Assembly: GCA_964470515.1 (NCBI GenBank)
Contig: CAYYDD010000037.1
Coordinates: 1-16,357, forward strand
Direction of reading: 5' to 3'
Origin: RGIG3009 sp964470515
Lineage (GTDB): Bacteria; Bacillota; Clostridia; Oscillospirales; Acutalibacteraceae
DNA length: 16,357 nucleotides
Positions 1 to 6,989 of the stretch are shown here, one piece after another (the first letter of the stretch is position 1; each line of letters starts with the position of its first letter). The position numbers and the translations under genes are program-made. The notes beneath the pieces are model-generated. The model worked only from the letters and a program-made list of their open reading frames with translations. It was not told the DNA's origin and did not search any database.

Positions 1-21
1 TTCATCGCTGAAGCTCTTTTC

Positions 22-46
22 AACCACGCGACTATCCCGTGGTTTT
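22..46 (+). terminator. possible terminator of a gene beyond the left edge
   Basis: A 7-bp perfect inverted repeat (AACCACG at 22-28, CGTGGTT at 38-44) with a 9-base loop is followed on the plus strand by TTCGTTT. This would suit a plus-strand gene converging on ftsZ from outside the window. The stem is short and no such gene is visible, so it may be coincidental. Confidence 0.35.
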
Positions 47-53
47 CGTTTAC

Positions 54-92
54 AAAAAGCGCCGGGGACACGATCCGTGTCCCCGGCGCTTT
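54..92 (-). terminator. intrinsic terminator of ftsZ
   Basis: A perfect 17-bp stem (56-72 pairs with 76-92) with a 3-base loop begins 10 bases after the ftsZ stop codon. On the minus strand the stem ends in a run of five T (54-58, read in reverse). GC-rich stem plus U-tract is the classic Rho-independent form. It closes the whole cluster. On the plus strand only three T follow, so it should work mainly for ftsZ. Confidence 0.93.
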
Positions 93-102
93 GATCTGCT
101 AT

Positions 103-1158
103 TTAGGACTTCTTCTTGAAGAAGCCTATGATATCCTCGCCGTCATCGTCGAAGCCACCGATGGCACTGCCGTCCACGGGAGCCTCGTAAGAGCCGTCAG
201 CCGAGAAACCGGTGGCGACCAGCGTGATGCACAGCTCGTCGTCCATCTGCTCGTCGAACGCCAGACCCCAGATGATGTTGCAATCCGGGTGAGCGGCTTC
301 CTGAATGATCGAGCACGCCGTGGTCACATCCTCCAGCAGGACATCCGGCGAAGCGTTGACGTTGATGATGATGCCGCGCGCACCGTTGATGGTGGTCTCC
401 AGCAGCGGGCTGGCAATCGCCGCGCGGGCAGCCGCCTCCGCCTTATCCTTACCGTCGGCACGGCCAACGCCCATGTGCGCATAACCGGCATCCTTCATAA
501 TGGCGGTAACGTCCGCGAAGTCGAGGTTGATGGCGGCTTCCGCCGTGATCAGCTCGGAGATGGACTGCACACCCTGACGCAGAACGCTGTCGGCCTCCTG
601 GAAGGCGTTGGCCAGCGTGATGCGCTGATCGCTGATGAGGTGCAGACGCTCGTTGGGGATAACCACCAGACTGTCCACGTGCTCACGCAGAACGGCAATA
701 CCGTTTTCGGCCTGCTCCATACGGCGGCGGCCTTCAAACGCGAAGGGCTTGGTCACGATACCGACCGTCAGGATACCCATATCGCGGGCGATCTCCGCCA
801 CAACGGGGGCCGCGCCCGTACCGGTGCCGCCGCCCATACCGGCGGTGATGAACACCATATCGGTGCCTTTCAGAGCAGCCGTGATCTCATCGCGGCTCTC
901 CTCGGCGGCGCGCTGACCCTTTTCGGGGTTCGCACCGGCACCCATACCGCGGGTCAGCTTTTCACCGATCTGCAGCTTGATGGAGGCCTGCGAACGCACC
1001 AGTGCCTGATGATCCGTATTGATCGCCACAAACTCGACGCCCTTGATACCAGCAGCCACCATACGGTTGACAGCGTTACCGCCGCCGCCGCCGACACCGA
1101 TCACCTTTATTTGCTGAGTCCCCGTGCTCAGGATCTCCTCTTCATACTCGAAGCTCAT
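103..1158 (-). CDS. ftsZ: cell division protein FtsZ
   Basis: Tubulin-like GTPase that polymerises at mid-cell into the Z-ring and recruits the divisome. The 351-residue product has the nucleotide-binding GVGGGGGNAVNRM (21-33), the tubulin signature GMGGGTGTGAAPV (107-119), IVTKPF (134-139) and the T7 synergy loop NLDFADV (211-217), which supplies catalytic Asp residues to the next subunit. The folded core ends near residue 320. Only about 20 acidic, Gly-rich residues link it to a tail ending DIIGFFKKKS, which stands where the usual D-I-P-x-F-L peptide that binds FtsA, SepF or ZapA would be. The ATG follows GGAGGA by 6 bases. The gene is last in the cluster, 164 bases after ftsQ, with its own promoter and a strong terminator, so it can probably be expressed apart from the upstream genes. 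Family assignment is certain. Confidence 0.99.
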   Translation of the reverse strand: MSFEYEEEILSTGTQQIKVIGVGGGGGNAVNRMVAAGIKGVEFVAINTDHQALVRSQASIKLQIGEKLTRGMGAGANPEKGQRAAEESRDEITAALKGTDMVFITAGMGGGTGTGAAPVVAEIARDMGILTVGIVTKPFAFEGRRRMEQAENGIAVLREHVDSLVVIPNERLHLISDQRITLANAFQEADSVLRQGVQSISELITAEAAINLDFADVTAIMKDAGYAHMGVGRADGKDKAEAAARAAIASPLLETTINGARGIIINVNASPDVLLEDVTTACSIIQEAAHPDCNIIWGLAFDEQMDDELCITLVATGFSADGSYEAPVDGSAIGGFDDDGEDIIGFFKKKS

Positions 1159-1184
1159 AAAACTTCCTCCCAGTTCGTATTTTC

Positions 1185-1229
1185 ACAGCCCGGCTGTAGA
1201 TATTATTCAGACAGTGTTCCGAAACACCG
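1185..1229 (-). promoter_or_regulatory. two small hairpins in the ftsZ leader
   Basis: Within the predicted 5' leader of ftsZ there are two inverted repeats. One at 1212-1229 has arms of about 7 bp around a TCGG loop. One at 1185-1197 has 6-bp arms (ACAGCC/GGCTGT) around a single base. The second could also be a palindromic protein-binding site. Both lie between the promoter and the ribosome binding site. Their function is unknown; they might stabilise the mRNA or bind a regulator. Confidence 0.4.
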
Positions 1230-1244
1230 CAGGTTACCTCTATA

Positions 1245-1273
1245 ATTTTATCACATACTGCCCAGGATTTCAA
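1245..1273 (-). promoter_or_regulatory. sigma-A promoter of ftsZ
   Basis: Reading the minus strand, TTGAAA (1268-1273) is separated by exactly 17 bases from TAAAAT (1245-1250). The -10 is preceded by TGA, giving the extended TGn form. Each hexamer differs from consensus by one base. The predicted start lies near 1238, leaving an mRNA leader of about 80 bases. The region is AT-rich compared with the flanking genes, as expected of a promoter. Confidence 0.8.
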
Positions 1274-1322
1274 CAGTATTTTTCACGCTTTTTCAATTAT
1301 TTTTTAAAAATTTTTCGGCTTT

Positions 1323-2261
1323 TCAGCGCGCCCTTGTCGTGGTAGTCGAAGCGGTGGTCCCGGCGGTCTCTCCGGTCGGAGCTTCACCGTCGATAGCGGT
1401 GCCTTTTTCAGCGTTCAGAATGGATGACGGCGTGAATACGATGACCGGGGAGGATATCGTTTCATCGGAATATTGGCTGAGGTTGAGCAGGCCGGTAGCC
1501 GTGTCGCCGTGGCGGCTGAGCACCTTTGGAATCGCGCTGACTGCGGCCGCTACCTCGTACGTCAGATTGGAATCGTTGCCGAGGGCGATGGTGATCTGGT
1601 TTTTCCAGTTCAATCGGATATCGCTACGGTCGGACATGTCAATCTCACCGACACCCGTGAGCCCGTTTTGCCGCATCGCGTCGCTCAGCTCCAGCGCAAT
1701 GGCGAGATCGTCCTCATCCAACACCGGCTCGCCGAGCTCATCGCCGAGCGTTGCGGCGCCTTTCAAGTATAACCGGCGGAACGGTCGCTCACTTTCCACC
1801 GGCAGGTGCATCAGCCCGACACCCTCGCGGCTGACGACCACCCACCGGCCGCCGGCGTACACCGCGCCGAGCTCCTCGGCCTCGGTGATCTTGATGGTGA
1901 CGTGCCGCTTAAAGCTGATATCAATACTCACCTCTTCCGCGTAGGCAAACTCCTTGCGGATACGTTTGGCGGCGGTACGCTTGTCGACGGAAAAGACGCT
2001 TTGCCCGATCTCAATACCGCTGATGCCGATGATGGCTTCCTCGTCGTACCGGGTATTACCCTCGACGGAAATGCTTTCCACCGCCAGCCATTCCTTAGTC
2101 TCGCCGGTAGTCTCGTCGGTGGTCTGAAACGCGGTGGGCAACATCAGCAGTGTGCCGACGATGAGCGCGATATTCAGAAGGGAAAGCACGATAAACAGCC
2201 GGACGCGCGCTTGTGTTCGCTTCTGGCTGCTTGTGCGTTTGGTTTTTGTCTTTCGCTTCAT
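1323..2261 (-). CDS. ftsQ: cell division protein FtsQ/DivIB
   Basis: Bitopic divisome protein that forms a complex with FtsL and DivIC/FtsB and helps control septal peptidoglycan synthesis. The 312-residue product has a short Lys/Arg-rich cytoplasmic start, one membrane segment (about 21-41), and a POTRA-like domain (about 60-128, starting VESISVEGNTRYDEEAI). A beta-rich domain follows to about 275. The last 30 residues form a Gly/Ala/Thr tail ending in a Thr run, probably disordered. The order of domains is that of Gram-positive DivIB. Sequence conservation in this family is low, so the call rests on architecture and on position between murA and ftsZ. It starts 20 bases after the murA stop codon, with a modest TAGGATGA ribosome binding site, so co-transcription with murA is likely. 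Confidence 0.92.
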   Translation of the reverse strand: MKRKTKTKRTSSQKRTQARVRLFIVLSLLNIALIVGTLLMLPTAFQTTDETTGETKEWLAVESISVEGNTRYDEEAIIGISGIEIGQSVFSVDKRTAAKRIRKEFAYAEEVSIDISFKRHVTIKITEAEELGAVYAGGRWVVVSREGVGLMHLPVESERPFRRLYLKGAATLGDELGEPVLDEDDLAIALELSDAMRQNGLTGVGEIDMSDRSDIRLNWKNQITIALGNDSNLTYEVAAAVSAIPKVLSRHGDTATGLLNLSQYSDETISSPVIVFTPSSILNAEKGTAIDGEAPTGETAGTTASTTTTRAR

Positions 2262-2281
2262 ATTCCGTCATCCTACATCGT

Positions 2282-3538
2282 TTATTCTTCCAGTATAAGA
2301 GATGCTCCCGCCGCTGTCAAGCCCTCCGTCAAAGCTTCGTAGCCGCGCTCCAGATGATGCAACTCGCTGAGTTCGGTGATTCCCTGCGCCGCCAAGCCCG
2401 CCAGCACCAGCGCGGCTCCGCCGCGCAGATCGGTGCATTGCACCGGGGCTCCCGACAGCTGTTCCACACCCTCGACCACCGCTACGCGGCCTTCCACTTT
2501 GATACGCGCACCCAGCCGCATCAGCTCACCGACGTGCTTATAGCGGCTTTCAAAAATCGTTTCGATAAACACGCTGGTGCCCTTGGCCACGCACGCCATC
2601 GCCATCAGCAAAGCCTGCGCATCGGTGGGAAAGCCCGGATACGGCAACGTACGTACGGTTTTGACACGACCCAGCCGCCCCGGTGCGCTGACGAGCAGCT
2701 CTTCATCCCATACCGACAGCCGACAGCCCATTTCCTCGAACAGCGGGGAAACCGCCTGCAGATGCGACGGGCATACGTCCCGCAACAGCAGTGATCCGCC
2801 CGTGACCGCCGCCGCACCCATATAGGTAGCGGTCTCGATGCGGTCGGGGATCACGCGATGGCAACAGCCGGACAGCCGCTCGACACCCTCGATCACGATG
2901 GTGCTCTCCCCCGCTCCCCGGATACGTGCGCCGCACGCGGTAAGAAAGGCACAGAGATCCAATATCTCCGGCTCGCGTGCGGCGTTATAGATCGTTGTTT
3001 CGCCCTGCGCCGTGACCGCCGCGAGCAAAACATTCTCGGTGGCACCGACGCTGGGGAATGACAGCGTGATGGGACAGCCGACAAGCCGCCCCTGCACCGT
3101 GCAACGCAGCTTGCCACCCTCCTCGTTGATGTGCAACCCCATTTGCCGCAAGGCGGCCAGATGCAGATCGATGGGACGAGGCCCGAGCTCGCACCCACCG
3201 GGAAACGACAGCTCCGCCTCGCCGGTGCGGGCGGCGATCGCGCCCAGAAATACGATGGACGAGCGCATTTCCCGCATTAGTGCATCGGGAATATCGCTGC
3301 GGCACGGCGCCGTGGCATCCACCGTGACGACCGCGCCGTTTTGCTCGACACGGCAACCCAGATGACGCAGTATGGCCGCAGCCGCGCGCACGTCCGACAG
3401 TGCAGGACAGTTGTCGATCTCGCACACGCCGTGCGCCAGCAGCGTTGCCGCCAGAATGGGCAGTGCACTGTTTTTGGCACCGTGAATATGTATCGCACCG
3501 TTCAGACGGCGCCCGCCCTCGATGATCAGCCTAGCCAT
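2282..3538 (-). CDS. murA: UDP-N-acetylglucosamine 1-carboxyvinyltransferase MurA
   Basis: Transfers enolpyruvate from PEP to UDP-GlcNAc in the cytoplasm, the committed step of peptidoglycan precursor synthesis and the target of fosfomycin. The 418-residue product matches the usual family length. It has Lys22-Asn23 in GAKNSALP and the catalytic loop FPGGCELGPRPIDLH with Cys116, so a fosfomycin-sensitive Cys-type active site is present. An upstream in-frame ATG at 3595 would add 19 residues, but these precede the family's normal N-terminus (MxxLIIEGGxxLxG). The ATG at 3538 has AAGGAG and AGGGG just upstream. The gene lies between murG and ftsQ, where Bacillus has murB. Many Firmicutes carry two MurA paralogues and only one is visible here, so whether it is the major copy cannot be told. 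Confidence 0.97.
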   Translation of the reverse strand: MARLIIEGGRRLNGAIHIHGAKNSALPILAATLLAHGVCEIDNCPALSDVRAAAAILRHLGCRVEQNGAVVTVDATAPCRSDIPDALMREMRSSIVFLGAIAARTGEAELSFPGGCELGPRPIDLHLAALRQMGLHINEEGGKLRCTVQGRLVGCPITLSFPSVGATENVLLAAVTAQGETTIYNAAREPEILDLCAFLTACGARIRGAGESTIVIEGVERLSGCCHRVIPDRIETATYMGAAAVTGGSLLLRDVCPSHLQAVSPLFEEMGCRLSVWDEELLVSAPGRLGRVKTVRTLPYPGFPTDAQALLMAMACVAKGTSVFIETIFESRYKHVGELMRLGARIKVEGRVAVVEGVEQLSGAPVQCTDLRGGAALVLAGLAAQGITELSELHHLERGYEALTEGLTAAGASLILEE

Positions 3539-3545
3539 CGTATTA

Positions 3546-3556
3546 CCCCTCTCCTT
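3546..3556 (-). promoter_or_regulatory. ribosome binding site fixing the murA start
   Basis: On the minus strand the purine run AAGGAGAGGGG ends 7 bases before the ATG at 3538. It favours this start over the ATG at 3595. Part of it (CACAAGG) can pair with CCTTGTG about 37 bases upstream, so the site may be partly masked in the mRNA. Confidence 0.7.
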
Positions 3557-3573
3557 GTGCGTCACAGAATGCT

Positions 3574-3582
3574 TATATACCA
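3574..3582 (-). promoter_or_regulatory. weak candidate extended -10 element before murA
   Basis: The 71-base gap between murG and murA holds TGGTATATA on the minus strand, an extended -10 form (TG at 3581-3582, TATATA at 3574-3579). No convincing -35 hexamer is found 16-18 bases upstream. It could give low internal transcription of murA, ftsQ and ftsZ, or could be chance AT-richness. Confidence 0.25.
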
Positions 3583-3609
3583 TCCTATGACACAAGGGGA
3601 AAAGGGTGA

Positions 3610-4725
3610 TTATTTCAAGACGTCACGAATGACCGCGAGGATGCGTTCATCCGCATCCAGCACCGCTACGGTGCCCGCCGCCTCGCCCATGCGGGAAAGC
3701 GTATCGGGCGACAGCGCCGTCCTCTGTATCTCCTGCCACAGCCGCTCGGCTGTGAGGTCTTTTTCCTCCACGCACACTGCCGCACCGCGGTCGGCCAGTG
3801 CCATCGCGTTGTAATACTGATGATTCTCCGCCACGTACGGCGACGGTACGAGGATCGACGGCTTGTGCAGGGCGGGTAGCTCGCTGAGCGTCATGGCACC
3901 GCAGCGGCTGATGACCAGATCCGCCGCCGCCATACAGCGGGGCATATCGTCGATATAGTCCCGCACACGGACGTGCACACCGTCGGGTGCGATGCGCTGC
4001 TCGGTCAGCAGTGCCTGCACGCGCTGGTAATTGACGCCGCGGCCGGTGCCGATGATAAACTGTAGCTTCTCCGCCCCGGGCTGCCGCAACACGCCGACGA
4101 TGGCCTCGTTCAGAGGGCGGGCGCCCAGACTACCGCCGAAGCAAAGTACCAGAGGACGGTCATCCAGGCCCAATTCCCGGCGGGCGGTATCACGGTCAAC
4201 CGTGAGCAACCCCTGCCGCAGCGGGTTGCCGGTGACGATCACGTTCGCGGTATCCGGCAGATGCTTTTTGGCCGCCGCATCGGACACCAGCACCGCCTTG
4301 GCATCGGTTGCCAGCATTTTCACGGTAACGCCCGGCAAGGCGTTGGATTCGTGTACCAGCACGGGAACGCCCATTTTGGCCGCACGGCGCAGCACCGGGC
4401 CGCATACGTAGCCGCCCGTACCGATGGCAATATCCGGCCGGAAGTCACGGATGATGTGGGCGGATTCGCGCCCGGCCGTTACCGCGTGGATCGCCGCCCG
4501 GATATTCTTTTTCACATTTTCCGGCGATAACCGCCGCTGAAAGCCCTCGACAGTGATGGTGCGGATAGGGTACCCCGCCTTCGGCACCAGCGTAGTCTCC
4601 ATACGCCCTTCGGCACCGACGAACAGGATCTCTGCTTCAGGATACTCCCGCTTGATTGCATCGGCGATGGACAGTGCGGGGTTGATATGCCCCGCCGTGC
4701 CGCCACCTGTCATTAATACACGCAT
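3610..4725 (-). CDS. murG: lipid II synthase MurG (GlcNAc transferase)
   Basis: Peripheral membrane GT28 glycosyltransferase that adds GlcNAc from UDP-GlcNAc to lipid I, making lipid II on the cytoplasmic face. The 371-residue product has the N-domain G-loop GGGTAGH (7-13), GTGGYVCGP (102-110) and HESNALPG (125-132). The C-domain has the G-loop FGGSLGA (196-202) and the donor-binding stretch SRCGAMTLSE (273-282) with AENHQYYNA (299-307). The Cys in SRCGAMT replaces the more usual Ala or Gly, a mild variation. Its ATG lies 5 bases after a full AAGGAGGTG ribosome binding site, in a 20-base gap following ftsW. The product supplies the substrate of the upstream-encoded FtsW and PBPs. Confidence 0.98.
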   Translation of the reverse strand: MRVLMTGGGTAGHINPALSIADAIKREYPEAEILFVGAEGRMETTLVPKAGYPIRTITVEGFQRRLSPENVKKNIRAAIHAVTAGRESAHIIRDFRPDIAIGTGGYVCGPVLRRAAKMGVPVLVHESNALPGVTVKMLATDAKAVLVSDAAAKKHLPDTANVIVTGNPLRQGLLTVDRDTARRELGLDDRPLVLCFGGSLGARPLNEAIVGVLRQPGAEKLQFIIGTGRGVNYQRVQALLTEQRIAPDGVHVRVRDYIDDMPRCMAAADLVISRCGAMTLSELPALHKPSILVPSPYVAENHQYYNAMALADRGAAVCVEEKDLTAERLWQEIQRTALSPDTLSRMGEAAGTVAVLDADERILAVIRDVLK

Positions 4726-4745
4726 CCGCGCACCTCCTTAACGTA

Positions 4746-5957
4746 TTACGCCTTTTTGTCGTAATACTTGGACTGCCGTGAAACCGACAGCACCACGCCC
4801 ATCTGCATCAGCAACATAATAAGTGATGAGCCGCCGTAGCTGAAGAACGGCAGACTGATACCGGTATTCGGCATCGAATTTGTGACCACGGCCAGATTCA
4901 GTGCCACCTGCAGACCGATCTGCGCGGTCAAACCGATGGCCAGCATCGAACCGAATTTATCGGGTGCTTTCATACCAATGGAGAAGCCGCGCCACAGCAA
5001 AAACGCAAACAACAAAATGATGAGCACCGCGCCGATAAAGCCGAGCTCCTCGCACACGATCGCAAAGATAAAGTCGTTTTGCGGCTCGGGCAGGAACAGA
5101 TGCTTCTGCCGCGAGTTGCCGAGGCCCTCGCCCATCAGACCGCCGGAGCCGATGGCATACAGCGACTGCACGGTCTGCCATGCCACGTCACGCCCGGTGC
5201 GGTCGCCGCTGTAGATCTTGTCGGAGGTGTACACTGCCAGCGGATCCCACCACACCTCGATGCGATCCTGCTCATAACCGAACACCACCACCATCAGCAC
5301 CACCGCCGCCGCACCGAGCAGCACCGTGCCGCCCAGCCAGTACCACCGCGTACCGCCGATAAACATCATAACGAGACCGATAAACAGAATCAGCATCGTG
5401 CCCGACAGATGCGGCTCCGCGAGAACCAGCACACCCGTCATACCCAACACGAGAATAAACGGCCAGAAGCCTTTGGAGGCGAATTTCATCTCCTCTTTAT
5501 AATGCGATATCCAGTGAGCAAACAACAGAATGATCCCGAACTTCGCGATCTCCGACGGCTGGATCTGGATGGGCCCGACACGGATCCAGCGATGCACGTT
5601 CTGTATTTCCGGCAAAAACATAACCAGCACCAGTAGAGCCAACGAGAACAGCATAATAGGAATCGCCAGACGGTGCAACACGTGATAGTCTACCAACGAC
5701 ACGGCAAACATCAGAAACAGGCCGATGGCCGCATAGCCCAGCTGCTTGGTAATGTAATAATAGCTATCACCGTCATTCTGGTAATACGAATAGGCGTAGC
5801 TGGCGGAAAACAGAGAAAGCAAGCCCACCGCCAGCACCAGAATGAGCGCGATGAAAAAGAGCTTATCAAAACCGCCCGGCCGCGTAAACAGCCATAGGCG
5901 TTTGGGGCGGCGTGTACCCTCCGGCATATCGAACCGCCAAAAATGCAACTTGTTCAC
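4746..5957 (-). CDS. ftsW: SEDS peptidoglycan glycosyltransferase FtsW/SpoVE
   Basis: Polytopic SEDS-family enzyme that polymerises lipid II into glycan strands, working with a class B PBP at the septum. The 403-residue product shows about ten membrane segments and the family motifs QPSEIAKF (133-140), EPHLSGTMLI (181-190), GLGNSRQKHLFLPEPQNDFIFA (from 278) and PFFSYGGSS (370-378). Asp295 in NDFIFA matches the essential SEDS acidic residue. The start is a GTG, supported by AAAGGAG 7 bases upstream, which overlaps the mraY stop codon. The extracellular loop before GLGNS carries a polar stretch (about 241-258) that looks longer than usual. Its position after mraY, where Bacillus has murD then spoVE, supports a divisome or sporulation role rather than RodA; FtsW and SpoVE cannot be told apart here. 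Confidence 0.95.
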   Translation of the reverse strand: MNKLHFWRFDMPEGTRRPKRLWLFTRPGGFDKLFFIALILVLAVGLLSLFSASYAYSYYQNDGDSYYYITKQLGYAAIGLFLMFAVSLVDYHVLHRLAIPIMLFSLALLVLVMFLPEIQNVHRWIRVGPIQIQPSEIAKFGIILLFAHWISHYKEEMKFASKGFWPFILVLGMTGVLVLAEPHLSGTMLILFIGLVMMFIGGTRWYWLGGTVLLGAAAVVLMVVVFGYEQDRIEVWWDPLAVYTSDKIYSGDRTGRDVAWQTVQSLYAIGSGGLMGEGLGNSRQKHLFLPEPQNDFIFAIVCEELGFIGAVLIILLFAFLLWRGFSIGMKAPDKFGSMLAIGLTAQIGLQVALNLAVVTNSMPNTGISLPFFSYGGSSLIMLLMQMGVVLSVSRQSKYYDKKA

Positions 5958-5970
5958 GGGAGTTCTCCTT

Positions 5971-6984
5971 TCATCGGGCTAAAAACAGACTGACAACGCC
6001 GCCGACGGCGGTCACCAGTGAAAACACGATAACGATCTTGTTTTCACTCCAGCCGCTCATCTCAAAATGATGATGCAGTGGGCTCATTTTGAGAAGACGC
6101 TTGCCGTTCGTCAGCTTAAAATAGGATACTTGTAACACGACGGACAGCGTTTCCGCTACATACACGATGCCGAGCGGCACCAACAAAAACGGCTGCTCCA
6201 GACCGAACGCGACGGCGCACAGCACACCGCCGATAAACAGCGAGCCCGTATCGCCCATAAACACGCGGGCGGGGTGCAGGTTCCACACCAAAAAGCCCGC
6301 CAACGCCCCCGTCATCGAGGAGGTGATGATGCCGTAGCCCGTGGCCGTGCCACACAGTACCAGCAGGAACAGCAGCGCGACCGCCGATACCGTACCGCAC
6401 AGACCGTCAATACCGTCGGTGAGGTTGGTGGCGTTGGTCATCGCTACGATAATAAACGTCGCTATGGGAATAAACCAGATGCCGGCCTCCCAGAACCCGA
6501 CAAACGGCACGTACATCTTGGTAGCGCCGGTAAGATACATCGTCACCGCATAGGCACCCGACACCAGCAACTGCGCCAGTAGCTTCTGGCGACCGGTGAG
6601 CCCCAGATTGCGCTTGCGCACCACCTTGATAAAATCGTCCAGAAAGCCGATAGACCCGAAGCCCACCGCCAAAATGAGACCCGCGAACAACCGTGAGACC
6701 TGACCCAGCGTATGCGCCGGTACCACGATCTTAGCGCCGGGAATGATGAACTGACACAGCAGCATCGCGGCCAGCGTAGCGATCAGCATTGCGGCAATGA
6801 AGATGACCCCGCCCATCGTGGGCGTTCCCTGCTTGGACTTATGCCACGCGGGTCCCTCCTCACGGATCGTCTGCCCGAATTTCAGCCGATGCAGCACCGG
6901 GATGAGCAGCTTACCCAGACGTTCTGCCAAAATAAACGCCACCAGTGCCGTACCGATCCATACCGCTGCTACTGTGATACTCAT
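5971..6984 (-). CDS. mraY: phospho-MurNAc-pentapeptide transferase MraY
   Basis: Integral membrane enzyme that moves phospho-MurNAc-pentapeptide from UDP to undecaprenyl phosphate, giving lipid I. The 337-residue product has about ten membrane segments and all the hallmark loops: GPAWHKSKQGTPTMGG (44-59), the Asp pair in DDFIK (116-120), NATNLTDGIDGL (184-195), FMGDTGSLF (242-250) and the HHHFE box (304-308). A GTG at 6993, overlapping the murE stop as GTGA, would add three residues. The ATG at 6984 is preferred because GAGGAG sits 8 bases before it, whereas that site overlaps the GTG. Translation is probably coupled to murE. The next gene is ftsW; no murD lies between them. Confidence 0.98.
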   Translation of the reverse strand: MSITVAAVWIGTALVAFILAERLGKLLIPVLHRLKFGQTIREEGPAWHKSKQGTPTMGGVIFIAAMLIATLAAMLLCQFIIPGAKIVVPAHTLGQVSRLFAGLILAVGFGSIGFLDDFIKVVRKRNLGLTGRQKLLAQLLVSGAYAVTMYLTGATKMYVPFVGFWEAGIWFIPIATFIIVAMTNATNLTDGIDGLCGTVSAVALLFLLVLCGTATGYGIITSSMTGALAGFLVWNLHPARVFMGDTGSLFIGGVLCAVAFGLEQPFLLVPLGIVYVAETLSVVLQVSYFKLTNGKRLLKMSPLHHHFEMSGWSENKIVIVFSLVTAVGGVVSLFLAR

Positions 6985-6989
6985 ATTTG

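Noticed and set aside
91..1245. A 384-codon open frame on the plus strand opposite ftsZ, longer than ftsZ itself
   Set aside because: The minus strand encodes an unmistakable FtsZ. The plus-strand product has no recognisable motif and its length follows from GC-rich codon use on the other strand.
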